Source: Paulownia fortunei
Taxonomy: Eukaryota; Streptophyta; Magnoliopsida; Lamiales; Paulowniaceae
Assembly: GCA_019321725.1 (NCBI GenBank)
Contig: JAGSPU010001569.1
Span: forward strand, 496,001-560,000
Length of the DNA stretch: 64,000 bases
Reading direction: 5' to 3'
The notes below the pieces were generated by a model. That model made no database searches. It had not been told where the DNA came from and saw only the letters and a list, made by a program, of their open reading frames with translations. The position numbers and the translations under genes were made by a program. Of this stretch, positions 11,601-24,221 are shown piece after piece (the stretch's first letter is position 1; every line of letters starts with the position of its first letter).

Positions 11601-14600
11601 ACAACGACCAGGAAGGAAGGAAGGAAGGAAAATACTGTTTGAACATCGGTTACATCTGCTGAGTCCATAGTTTTTTGTGCAGAACTGGATGTCTCTGCTG
11701 GTGAAGACAACAAAAATTCGGTTTTCCCTCCTGCAAAGGAAGAAAAAGAACTGTTAAATGCCAACTAGTGTCTAATAAATGAATAGAGGAATATAGTTGA
11801 ATTTCATTTCCAGGAAGCAGCTGAAAAGGGGTAAATAAGTCAGTCAGCATGAAGTGTCGCAGACGAGCATAAAACCTGCAGTTGGTGAACATAAACTAGC
11901 ATTTCTGTGGATGCTATAACATCTGCACTTTTGCCTTGGGAAGTGCTTGAATCTGATGGTGAATGAGAACGTGAGCTATCTTTCTCCTTTGAATCCTTGG
12001 ACCCCAAGGTCAAATTCTTAGTTTTATCATTACTCACTCTAGGCCACAAATATCCTTCAATTTCATCCAGAGGCACAAAGGGGTCAACATTTACAACATC
12101 CTCAGCATAATCACGTAGACAGACCTCCCCATTTTCCCTCACAAACTGAACTTTCAGACATGGGTATGAAGTGCAACGCCCATATGGAACAGTGGCATAA
12201 GAGTTCCTCCGCTTAGATGTATGGCTCAAGATGACAGGGAAATTTTCGACAGAAGACAGAGCACTTTGTAATCTCCGTATTAGTTCCAGAAGTGGATATT
12301 CCTCTCGAGACAGGTCAGCACAGGACAATAATAGTCGTCCAAACACCTCAAATCTTTTTTCCATAATGCACAAGTGATTTGCTGCATTATTATCTTCTTG
12401 TCCAACAAGATGCCTGCCATTTGATAGGTAATTAACTAATGCTTTTATAATTCCACTCTCCACAAACTCAAAAGTGGAGATAGAATCTTTTTCATTTAGC
12501 TCCAACATGATTTGGTGCACAAGATCATAAATCTCTTCTTCCTGTTGACTAGATGTTGGATCTTCCAGGGACTTATTCACCAGGTCTGTCAATGCAGTGG
12601 ATAAAGTTCTGAGTTTCTGAAGAATATTGGTTACTCCTTTCTCAGGGTTCACTGATTCTGTTTCAAAGTAAGTAGTCCATATATGCTTTGCAAGATTCTG
12701 AGCAGTATCTTTCTGAAGCTTGCAGGTCCCATTTTCTGCAGACTTTGAAGACTGACCTGTATCAAATGCAAAGCATGGGCATCTATGGACATATCGGGAA
12801 GCTGATTTTAGTGTTGCATCATTTTCCAACCGGATGCCATCAAAAACTGGAGAGAGCTTCAAATCTTTATCTGGAGAAAGTAGCGAATGGATTGCAAAGA
12901 GAACACCTTCTTTGATAAAGGAATTCAAGTAAACATGCGGAAGCTTAAGCATTATAGTATCAACAATCTGAAGGGCCAATAATATCACATGATGATCCTT
13001 CCTCGTAAACACTCCAGCCAAAAAGCTGTTATTTAAGACGTGTTTATCCAGATTTTAGATTAGAAAGAAAAATAAATATATATATTATATATATATATTT
13101 AAAAGAAAGCAAATAAACCACAGACAGCTAATCGAAGGATAGAGAAGAAACCCATTCACCTTGAAAAGATAGCAGTTTGTAGCAAACTATGAAGCGCGTC
13201 AGATGTGCTGCAATGAACTAACTTATTGATAACAGATAGACAGCCGTAACATATAAACAGATTCACACCAGAATTCACCACCTGCTTGGGCGAAAAGGAC
13301 AAGTAAAGGACAAGGGAGGGAAAGGAGTGGACAAACAATTCAAGACAGACATGAGACACCAACCTGAATCAAGATAGGGAGTAGATCAACTCCAAACTTC
13401 TGCAGAATATCAGGATGGTTCAAAAGAAAAGCTTCTTTGTCTGACTTTTGTTGATCATCCTGTTCTGCACTAATTGTTGGGAGAAGCTCATTCAGCAACT
13501 TCAGAACTTCATTTATCTGAGAAATAAGATAAGAAGGAAGCCCCAATATTTTTAAATGATTAATGATCCAAAGTTCAAATGCAATACTCACTGAATGCAT
13601 CTTGAAACTTCTTATTTTGCAGAGGCCATAATTAAGCAAAATAGTCACCAACAAATTCTTTTCATAGAAAAAAAGAACTCATATTAGTGGCGGAGTTAGT
13701 GGCATGGCCCAGTCTCCTGAATTTCCATTGCATTGCATACATTTATGTATCCATCCATGTGTGTGTATATGTATGTATTTAAGTATGTACGTATATGTAT
13801 GAGTATATGTATGTATGTATGTATGTTTCGGCCAATTGTCATGCAGGAGTTTGGTGACACGGGGGAGAATTTCCTCGGCGTCCTTCACTGATTCTAAAAA
13901 AGCATGGCACTCCTGAATCGCTATGATTAATTGCTCAAAATCATTAGGAAAAATGGGAGGTTTGGCTCCATGTGGGCCTCTCATCACTGTATACACTTGC
14001 TCAGAGTTCCAATTTTTACCTTAGTGTGAGTGTCAGGTGATTGCTACCTACTAAGTGAATGTAATGGTTAGCAAGATACTTTTCTTGGACTAAAGTCCAT
14101 ACCACCTCATTTAAGTAAAGAGCGCAATTGCCACTTTAAATATAACCAAAAACAAGGGAAAAAAATGCACAGTGATCATCTACGCCCTCCCCAAACAACA
14201 AGCTGCCCAACACCCCCTTCCTGCATCCACAACTAACCCACTCTTCTCCCTCAAATAGAGTGAAAATCTATTCAAGATTGCCATGCCAAATATAGCTAGA
14301 AAATCTCTTCATATAGCAGTCCTTCTACTCTCTTTTGAACTCTACTTAAACTAAAAGGGTATAACATCCTACAGAGAATCCAAGAGTATGTTTGCCAGCA
14401 CTCTTGAATACTTTCAATCTTGGAATTCCATTTGTGAAAGCTCACGTAAAGTTAGGAGACAATGAATTTTAGGAGCCCTTTGAATTTCCATTCCCTGAAT
14501 CCAGCAGATCCACAGTTTAAGCACTTCAACATATAGGTTTACAAAGATTAAGCATGAAGAAGAAACACTATATATAAAGTGAAGTCCATCCATTAGATAA

Positions 14601-16568
14601 ACTTCTCATCAAGAAATTCCCCAAATTATGCCTCATAATGGGGCTGCAATATTAAAATAAGCTTGGTATATTGGAATTAAAATTCCAATATTGTCTCAAA
14701 AATCCCCATTCATCGAATGCAATTGACCTGATATACCTTTCTTCAAATATTCAACTACTTAAACAATTACTGTAGGTGGATGTCAGCATGTTTCTTATGA
14801 AGGCACACAGAAACAAAACTCCTTCCTAGCTATAGCCAAGATAAGAAAAATTAATCCACTTCAGACATCTTGTAGCAAGAGTTAAGTTGTCCATCTCTGT
14901 GTTAGTGTGAGAGAGAGACAGAGAGGGCAAGAGAGATCATAGTGGCCAAGCCAACCTGACTGTGATGCCCATCAACCATGAGAGCAGACTGCATTCCATG
15001 TGACAGATCGTAAGTGGATAGCATGTCCTTGCAAGTGTTGCTTACATTGAGCTCAAAAAGTGTCCTGAAAGCAACAATAGAGCCAGCTGCCAATTTGACG
15101 AGTAATCCTATCAACCCCTGCCAACCAATTATGAAATTTACAGTTCACGGAACTTAAAATAGAGGAGTAGGGCTCTCAACTGTGAAGGGAACAAATACAG
15201 AAACTTCTGCTTACAATATATGTTGGTTGACAAAGGGTTGTTCGGCTATTTAAGCCTATAAGATGTAGGGTGTGCTGAACCAGTCCATGTTTACAAATTT
15301 CATCCAACATATCTGGAGAACAATACACTTGCTCCCCTATTCTAATCAAGCAAGTGGCCACACTCTCAACAAGCTAAAAAAATATAGACAAAAAAATGAA
15401 GGTCAGAAAATAGATGGAAACGCTCTAAGAGAGAAATTATTCACGAATGAAGTATTGCATGATGTATACCTGTCTATCCTCGTACTGGAGAAGATTACAC
15501 AAAATTGGAACTGCCTCCATGAAAAGTGAAGGAGATTCAGAAGAGAGTTTCTTACATATATTGACCACAGTAGAAAGTGCAACCCTCTAGGATACAAGAA
15601 AACAAACAGAAAAAAAAAAAAAAGGAGACCTCAGTTTCAAATTCCATAACCACCTAAATGGAACATGTACTGCTAAGTAGAAAGATATTCGATGTACCAA
15701 TGTTGGAAAATACCTGCACACTTGTTGAGAAGAAATCAATATAACTTAAAACAGCCATTATTGCGCCAGATTGCAAGCAAGCAAGTGGTTGTTCACGTGA
15801 TATTTTCTCTAATGCTTGCAAACACTACAATGGAAATAGAAAATAGAATTTTTTATAAAAAAATGAAAGCCAAAACTTAAATTACATAATACACAAACCA
15901 CAAGTTTATACTAGCAAGTTCACAAACTAAATGTGTATCATCATAAAGTTTCAGCATCATACTTGCTCTGCCACATCCAAGTATTCAATTGCCATTAATC
16001 TTTGACAAAGGGCAGGAACCGTGTCATGTCTCACAAGAAAACCTGAGGATCGGGGATTAACATCACACAAATAAGTTATAGCTCTTATCGCCAGGAGCAT
16101 TATATCTGGATTGCTCTCATGCCTCGCCAATCTGACAAGTATCGGCGAAAATGAGTCCACCATTAGGCTCGATAAAGAACTATCACTACAAAAGGACAAC
16201 AATTCACAGAGCTCTGTGAGTAGAGCCAACTGCCCTGATTCCTCCACCTCCTCACTTATACTTGACAGCACTTTCTTAAACTTGCTTTGATCACTCACTG
16301 ATCGATGCCTATAGTAGTCATGGATACTATTATCAGAATCACAAGAGCCATAAGCAGATTCTTTCTCTCCATCACCCTCGGATCTAGTTGATCCAGAAGT
16401 AGAAGATGATGTGTCCATGTCAGCATCCTGGGCTTCATGAGCAGAGCTCATCGGTGTTTGAGCCGATGAATTGGAGGAACTTGGTCGGAATTCTAACGAA
16501 CTGCACGCACGCTTATCTGCTGGCAATCCATCCACAGCTTCAGTTCTTTTTTGACCTCGATTAGCCAT
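8635..16568 (-). CDS. UPL4: HECT E3 ubiquitin-protein ligase UPL4 (17 exons, four frame breaks)
   Basis: Forms a thioester with ubiquitin on a HECT cysteine and passes it to substrates. Exons: 15963-16568, 15714-15824, 15470-15586, 15215-15373, 14956-15117, 13364-13516, 13160-13281, 11876-13025, 11636-11730, 10174-11404, 9859-10086, 9658-9762, 9363-9443, 9174-9242, 8960-9087, 8782-8865, 8635-8700. Every junction is GT-AG with matching phase. The N-terminus is acidic/Ser-rich ([15 protein letters not shown]) and is followed by armadillo-type repeats ([17 protein letters not shown]). The C-terminal HECT domain has [28 protein letters not shown], the catalytic Cys in [15 protein letters not shown] and the end GQGSFHLS. 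About 1555 residues, close to Arabidopsis UPL4 (about 1500). One-base deficits occur at the exon 9 start (about 11730), in exon 10 (about 10790 and 10430) and in exon 15 (about 8998). UPL3 is the nearest alternative, but the N- and C-termini fit UPL4 better. Confidence 0.93.
11611..11634. repeat. (GGAA)n tetranucleotide repeat
   Basis: Five to six GGAA units in the UPL4 intron directly downstream of the exon 9 donor. Confidence 0.8.
13744..13826. repeat. Imperfect (TATG)n microsatellite in UPL4 intron 5
   Basis: Repeated GTATGTAT and GTGTGTATAT units lie inside the large intron (13517-14955) between UPL4 exons 5 and 6. Confidence 0.85.
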
Positions 16569-19107
16569 TCTCCAATGCTACTGTGCATTACATAAACCCA
16601 ACTTCAACAAACCCAGCCTATGAAACTTAGCGGACAAACACACAAAAACATTAAATTCACAAAGAGATTAGCCAAAATAACATTCAAGTAATTAAGCACC
16701 CGACAGTATTTGTCAGCAATGAACCAAAATACCGGAAATATGAATAAACTTTGCACATGTTCGGAACTTAAAAAAAAAACAATGAAAACTAAGTCCCAAT
16801 AACAGAGGGAAACAGAGTTTGCAGTTGGGTGAACAAACAAAAATACAGAACACATGGAAAACACGTAAATCAATAAAGACTTGACTTTGTAACAAACCAA
16901 TAAACACTGATCACTTCTCAACACAGTCGATTAAAATCAACCATCACAAGACATAAACCAAAAACAGGGCTCATTTCACACGGACAAAGGGAGGAAAAAG
17001 GCAAAAGAACAAAAGCCTAGATAGGAAAAAGGCAAAATTTACTGAACAAACGAAAAAATAAATAATTGAAAAACTAAGAATTCAAACGCCGATCAAAAAA
17101 TCGTTCTCTTTTCTCTTATGTGTTACCTAGAGTTGTTTATGGATAATTGATCTTGCCAGCGCTATACAAATCCTAGGGTTTTTTGCAAATTCCACCTTCA
17201 GTGCTATTTTCTCGTGAAATAAAGTTGATATTATATACATATATATACAGGTCGAGAGTGTGCGTATATACGGAAAGAGATTATAGAGATGATGACGATG
17301 GGTGGAAACAAACAGTATAAGAGAAAAAGGGTGTTTTTAATTAAAATGGGAACTAGCAAAATAAATAATTAATGAATAAAGAAAATAAGACATGCCTCCC
17401 CAAGCTTAAGTTAGGGGGAGTATTAATATGTGAGTCGATATCATCCTATTAATGGTGGGCAGCTGTGATTGGACACGTGTAAGGTCATGATGTCATGAGA
17501 TTTATGTTAGGGCTTGAAATAACGTGGGCTAGTTAATGGAGTTTGGGTTGGGCTTAGCCCATTAGAATGTCTTTTCTTCAGGTGGAAAAGAGTGGGGACA
17601 AAGCTTTGAAATGTTCAAGGTTGCATGGTTAAAAAAAACAAAAGGTGAGGGCAACTTGTTTGTGTTTATTTTTCTCTCATTTTTTTTTTTTTTTTTGTCA
17701 TTACGTAATCCAATGCATGTTAATTTAACCATTAACGTCTTTTCAAAGTTTTCTCGCAATTTTTGGACTTCAAGTTGCGATATATTATGCAAATAAAGCA
17801 TAATATTATATTGACTCGTGAACAAAAAGTGTAAGGCTTGTGATTTTTTATTTTTTTTTAAATCACACATCAATCATTAATATCATAAATGATTAATTTG
17901 CTAAAGTGGGATATTATTGCCTTGCTTTATTGTACACAATGATATTCATAGAATCTGCAGAATTTATATAACCTATTGTGGGCAAATATATGCTTTTAGC
18001 ATTTAATATCAACGTTTGTCTTCAATTTAGGAATTTCATATTATATTTCAAGAGATTAAGAGCCAAACATATCTGTTGGAAGGAACAGAGTGTATTTTAC
18101 CCAAAAATCAAGTAAGTATTCTGTTCTATAAAAGAGATTATCTATTCCAAGTGGGACATTTTTTCATGGACAGAAGAGAGAGCAATCTTGTCAATGCTGT
18201 GTTACGCCTAATTAATAATGTCAAGTGACTTCTAAGATGCATACTTTTGGGGCCACACACAAGTACTTATTTTCTTCCCCCACCACCACGCCATAATTAC
18301 TCGAAAAAATAGAAAAGAACCTGCAAATCACATTCCCGATGAATCACTGGTGCAAGACTTCTAGAAAAGAAGCCTAGCAAGACTAGAATAATATATAAAA
18401 AAAGACAGGCAGGTCTAGAATAATATATGTCAAACAGGAAGTATTTCCTTAACATAGCACATAACTTCCTTTTGGATGTTGATGAATTCACCCCACGCAC
18501 AACAATTCATCACAACAGGGTATTTTCTGTTTAACAAGACACTAAACAAAAATAATGACAAACATGCACCAGGTATATCACTGATAAGTAGACATAGTAA
18601 AACTGTAAAACACGAGTGGGATCTAACAAGCTTAAATCAAGCTTTGCAATCACAACCACGGACCACCATGGTGTGTTCTACACCTGGTTTAGCAAGGAAT
18701 ATTTCCCTTGGCATATTCAAGCACTTTTATAAGAGAGAATAGATAAAATGCATGTAAATATAAAAGAATAGTGGAATGCGAAGGATATGAAATTCTTTTA
18801 ACAGTCTCCTTTTCTATTTTGACAAATTAATGTAGCAAGGGAACAGTAACATCCTTTCCACAAGAAGAACAAACAAATGACAATGATAATAATAATAAGA
18901 TGAAGAAATTTTACATGAACAACAATAAGTTATCAAATCTTGTTCCCAGAAATTTACAAACTTCTACTAGAACTAGAATATAGCTCTGGCATATATGAGC
19001 ACAAAAAAAATAATGAAAAGAGTTTACGCACAAATGAAATGCATCTTGAACTTTGGTGATCTCTCTTACAGGATGAAGGTGTGGCATTGACCAAAGATGA
19101 GCCAATT
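16569..19107. other. UPL4 leader/promoter and downstream flank of the NF-YB gene
   Basis: About 16570-17300 is likely the UPL4 5' UTR (possibly with a leader intron) and core promoter, with a TA-rich patch at 17230-17260 and an AGGGTTTTTTG motif near 17173. A G-box CACGTG is at 17474-17479. From about 18300 to 19107 lies the probable NF-YB 3' UTR and flank. No further protein gene is supported. Confidence 0.5.
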
Positions 19108-21664
19108 CTAATCCATGCCTGGCATTGGGACCATCATGTGTTGAGCTTGTTGCTAGAAATACATAAGGGAAAACCAGTAAGAATTACATCCACCAACTCT
19201 GGATAGGAATTCTAACATGCAAAAAGCATCAGACGAACTCCATTCATCCAAGAAGATGATGCAATGTGATGATAAAGCCACTTGAAAGTAACTAATTAAA
19301 ATCTGGAGGTCAAAACATTTCACAATAATGATGGCCAACAAATAGTATAAAAGCACACACATACACTGCTCCACCTCCTAAGATACACTAATTGGATTGA
19401 GCCATGTGGAGATAGCCGCAATAGCATATACCAATACAGTTAGGGAGCATAAAACATCTGATTCCATGCATTGCTTCAAATAACACACGAACTTGAATTT
19501 TAAGCCAACTTCCAGAGTGTTCTCAGGCTGAGTGGAATTTTCAGAGTACTTAGATCAATAAAACTGTTTCTCCTTCGCATTCAAAAACACATTTAGATAT
19601 GTTCAGAGTAATTTGCTTGCTATTACAAAAGTCTCAAGTTTACCAAACCTTCCTCTTTTTATTTTACATATGACAGATATGGTAAACAGGGCATAAGCAT
19701 CTTTTAAATTTCCCTGTTGCAACCTCTCCACAAAGAAAAAATGCTAATCGACGTAAATGCACTATAATTTTCTAATTTCCTTCCATATCAATAAATGACA
19801 GTCGATATAAAATAATGACACAAACCTTGGATTCTAATATCTGTTTCAATGTCAACAATCCATTCCCCAAACTCGATAGAAATATAGTAGGTAAAAAGAA
19901 ACTTTTGCAATTTCCTTTTCCCCAATTACTGGGATATGGCATAAGAGCTCAGATAAAGTCACCACCGCATCTCTCTTTTCGATAATAGGCAGGCTACAAA
20001 ACTATTGCAGTTATTCATTAGTTTTAGAAAGATTGCAACTGGGAGACTCAAGAGATAAAAATTATGAAAGGACAGCTGTGCCCCAAAGCCAATGAAAACC
20101 CACGTTGTACATCAGCTATTATTTTAAACACATGAACAAATTTTAAAAATTTCAAAAAACTTCCTTATAGAGTCTCATATCATGGTTCAAACCCAGATAA
20201 TTGCCTGGTCTCGTCTAACCAGGTGATTTGAAGCACATACGGTGAAGTATGTTAAAAATTACCATTCCAGAACTAAGTGCTGAAAGGGCAGAAAACACAC
20301 ATACATGCGTACATGTAAACATACAATGGACCAGGACCATGAAATGACACCCAGAAGCACAGAGGTTGAGGTACCTGAGTGTTCCCATAATTCATGCCTT
20401 GTGGAAAAGAACCTGGTGAACAAGCTGTGGACACAGCAGGAAATAATGGCTTAAGAATGCCAGTAAATTGAAATCCATAAACATTCTGATAATAAAGGCA
20501 GTCTACAAGAGCATAAAATATATATGAGAATTATGCAACAGAATACTGTGAACTAGGAATTGGTTGTTGTAATCCATCCTTCCTTGCAGATCCATCTGCT
20601 CCCTTGGCCGATCCCTTGGTATCACCCTGTTGAGAAACATGAATAAGGTCCAAAGTTTTCAATAAAAAAAGATTAGCACAAAAACAGCTTGCCGAGAAAA
20701 GCTAAACATCAATAAACTCACCTCCATCTGCCACACCAAGAAATTCCAAAGACAACCAATTCCCCAAAAAAAAAAAACAAAGAAAGAAAGAAAAAAGAAG
20801 AAACTTTATCAGTTGCAACACAATATAACATTATAGCATCACCAAACAGTATATTTCGAACAAAAAACAGTCAAGAAAAAACAAAAAATGAGAACACAAT
20901 TACTCTCTGTACCTAGTCAGGTACACCTTAAGAGGATCAATGTAATCTTCAAAAACCTAAGTCGCCATAGCCCATAACAAATCATCCCCATTGATTGTCT
21001 TTCTTTTCTCTCTCTGGCACTTATCACTTGCCCTTACTCGCAGCAACCAAAAATACTTTTAGTTTTCGGCCTCAAAAAAATAACCGGCACATAAATCTAC
21101 ATTCATACACAGACCTCCAAAAATAGGTATCCATTCACCCCAGTCACACTTATCTCTTCAAATACTCAGATAACATATATAAAGAAAAAATACAACTTCT
21201 CACAGATACACCAACGGAAAGTCTCTCGAGCTCAGGTCTATACTTTTCAAATGATGAATACAAGTTACATGTGCGCAAGTATTGACAGAAATCCATGAAA
21301 ACAATAAATAACAAATTAGAAAAAGCACAAAACACAAATTCCGACAATTCTCATACTCTATCCATCACAAACGCACACATACACAACAAGCAGCAAGCAA
21401 TTGCAACAATCCAAAGTCCATCGACATACTCGCTGGTGATGAAACTAATAAACTCCGAAACACATTCCTGTACCGTCTCCTTCGCATCCTTGGCAATCTT
21501 CCCATTAGCAGGGAGCGCCTTCTTCATAATCCGGCTAATATTCGCAATCGGCAAAAACCTATCCTGCTCACGGACGCCGGAGCGTGGGCTTTGGTCGCCT
21601 CCACTGTCGTGGCTGCCACCCGCAGGACTCCCGGAGCTCCCTGCGACGACAGTCCGTCCGCCAT
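19108..21664 (-). CDS. NF-YB8: NF-YB subunit, NF-YB8/NF-YB10 type (6 exons, several indels)
   Basis: Histone-fold subunit of the CCAAT-binding NF-Y trimer; NF-YB pairs with NF-YC, then recruits NF-YA. Predicted exons: 21430-21664, 20903-21032, 20722-20727, 20546-20626, 20375-20424, 19108-19152. The core is clear: [71 protein letters not shown]. The tail is [13 protein letters not shown] and it ends with [10 protein letters not shown], as in NF-YB8/10. The summed length is 182 residues, normal for this group. Lesions: one base short near 21612 in exon 1; an in-frame TAG in exon 2 where a T seems lost and another gained nearby (AT-LG-FED expected); one G missing at each donor of exons 2 and 3; one G missing in exon 4. 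The 6-base exon 3 encodes Met-Glu, exactly the residues expected between YRE and GDTKG. Confidence 0.88.
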
Positions 21665-21974
21665 TCGTTCAGAAAACCCTAAACAAATTCAACCAAACCC
21701 TAGGTCATGATAACACATAGATGTAGACACAGGGATGTGCAAGTAAATGCAGAGAGAGAGGGAGAGAGTGAAGGTGCCTTACCTGTGAGGGGATTTGTCG
21801 AATTTGTAATTTGGGCGCGAGAGAAGGATCGGAGGGTGGAGAAATGGGGGAGGAGACGACGACTGAGATTGAGAGATTGGGAAATAGGAAAAGGGATTTA
21901 GGTTTATCAGCACCGTTGGTTTTATCAATTTGATGCAATTCGGTGGGGGTTGGACTTGTTCTGCCTTATTGGAC

Positions 21975-21980
21975 CACGTG
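21975..21980. promoter_or_regulatory. G-box CACGTG upstream of NF-YB
   Basis: Palindromic CACGTG in the context CCACGTGTC, about 310 bases upstream of the NF-YB start codon. It is a recognition core for bZIP and bHLH factors. Function is inferred from motif only. Confidence 0.4.
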
Positions 21981-22940
21981 TCTTTTTGGCGGACTGCCTA
22001 ATCATAGGTCGCTATACGACGACGTGTTGGTGCTCTTGTTTTTCTATTATCATTGGGATATTGGATGTTATTTGATGAATACTCTAATAAAATTTAATTA
22101 AATTATAACACCCTTGATTAAGTGTATATAGAAAATTAATGAATAACTTTTCACACCTCACATGCCTTATGAGTTATTTTTGCAAGAAATTTATTATAAA
22201 AAATAATAAATTCAATTAAAATTCATTAAACTTATTTCAATAATATCATGATACATGAATTTCAAATCGTTAAATTTTTATTTTTTAAATTATTATAATT
22301 CATTTTAAATTATGGATTCATTTAAAATTATTATTCAAAAACATTTTCAAATCCAACTTTAAACTTTTTTATACTATGAAAATGACCCATAAATAAACTT
22401 TGACATTACATGTTATTCTATCAGCATCGTGTAATTTGAAAAACAACTCTCATTAATCTCTTTGAAAAAATATGCAATTATTATGAAACCATAATTTTAC
22501 TCTTCATATTACTAAATATGACCTTAGATACCACTGTGCAATGCTTCCATCCCATATTAGTTCGTGAGAATTTCCAAATTAATTTATATAGTGATTTTTT
22601 TTTTTTAAGTAACAATATTTTAGAAATGAATTAAGTCATTAACATCACTGACAAAATGATATCAGAGCAAGACTCTATTAGTATTGTGGGAGACACGTGT
22701 ATCCATATCATATGAGAGCATGCATGAGTTAGATGGAGAAGAATGTAACGTTCATATTTCATATTGGTTGAGGATTTTTTTTAGCATGAATTGGACCGTG
22801 ACAAATGCCTTTTTTTTTAAAAAAATTATGCATTTAGTTTTTTCTTGAAAATGTTTATTGTTTTATGATATAATAAATTAGCTATACCCTCTACATAACA
22901 TAACAGAAGACTCTTAAAAAATTGGATTTCAGTCTCATTT

Positions 22941-23100
22941 AAAAAATTAATCCCATCATTTTTTTTTCAAAATAATATTTCATATAATAGAGTTAATCAA
23001 TATCATTTGTCAAAAAAATTAATAGAAAAAATTAATCCATCATTTTTTTCAACATAATATTTCATATAAAAGAGTTAATCAATATCATTTGTCAAAAAAT
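22941..23100. repeat. Tandem duplication, unit about 82 bp
   Basis: The stretch starting AAAAAATTAATCC and containing AGAGTTAATCAATATCATTT occurs twice in direct orientation. Shared landmarks are 82 bases apart and the copies differ by a few substitutions and short indels. Confidence 0.85.
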
Positions 23101-24221
23101 TTGCCTGACATTTTAAATTTTGGTCTTTTTTTTTATTTTTATGAAAATATGTGCCTTTAGGAAAGGATGTATTACTTTCTAAATTTAAAATTAATTTACA
23201 TTTTTTCGAAAGCATGCACTCGTATTTCAATCAATGGGTATACAAGATTTGTACAATCTACAAACTAAATAGTACAAACAAGAGTTCACCATTACTTGTT
23301 TTAGAGCAAACAATTTCGTAATCAGTTAATATCTCTGATGACTCGTATTCTTAATAATTCTCCACCAAATATTCTAATTTCTTAAATAATATACATTTTT
23401 TCATAGAATTTCCAACATATTTAACTAAAATTGGTTGGGGTGGATTCCCAAAGGAAACAACCCTCCAAAAAATAAGCGTATGCCGCTTTATTGCGGCAAG
23501 CACACGGTATTCTTTAGTAAAAGGCGAAAGAATAGTTCGCTTTGTACTTTCCGCGCGCTGCGTGCTTTATTCTTCACCTGCCCGTCTGTTTTTATATGCA
23601 CTCGTTGTCTCCACTTATCCGTTTTCAAGCGATGTGGGACAAAGATACCGAGGGAAAGCAATGCTCCATGCCCTACATTAACTTCACTTGAAAAAGAATG
23701 AATCTGAAGTGGAGATTTGCATAGAAAATAACCCAAAAATACGAAAGTGGGTTGCCCTAATTATGAAGGAATATTTACGCAGTGAAAAACCTATTGCAAT
23801 TTTTTATTATGTTAGGCTGCTACAAAATCTTTACCCATAATTCACTGCCACATATCAAGGCACTGCTGTTAACATTTCTACTCGACCAAAATCACACCAA
23901 AATAAGGGGAAAAAGAGAGAACGAAAGAAGACCATTGTTTACAGGAAATAATACTATATAATCCCATTATTAAATCAAATACACAGTGAAACCAAGAGGG
24001 ACCATCGGTTTATGGATTGCACATAACCTTTCCATAATAAATAAATGCTAAAGATTGTGAAAAATGAAGAACAGAATGTACTCCAAGAAGGTTGGAATTT
24101 ACAGTTACTCTACATCAAGAATTTTGCTTATCCCAGCAAACAAGGTTTACAAAATCTACCAACCAAAAGTTCATCAATCAAAAAATGGCAAGATAAGAAC
24201 TGCTTCATCAGAAGTACAGTT

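Larger units (their letters stand above)
21665..24221. other. NF-YB promoter and AT-rich intergenic
   Basis: 21665-21900 is a probable NF-YB 5' UTR with AAACCCTA motifs at about 21675-21704, and a G-box CACGTG lies at 21975-21980. Beyond that the DNA is AT-rich, with a second G-box-type core at 22694-22699, a tandem duplication (22941-23100) and a GC-richer island at about 23430-23750 with no supportable protein. Just before 24221 lies the probable 3' UTR of the receptor kinase. Confidence 0.5.
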
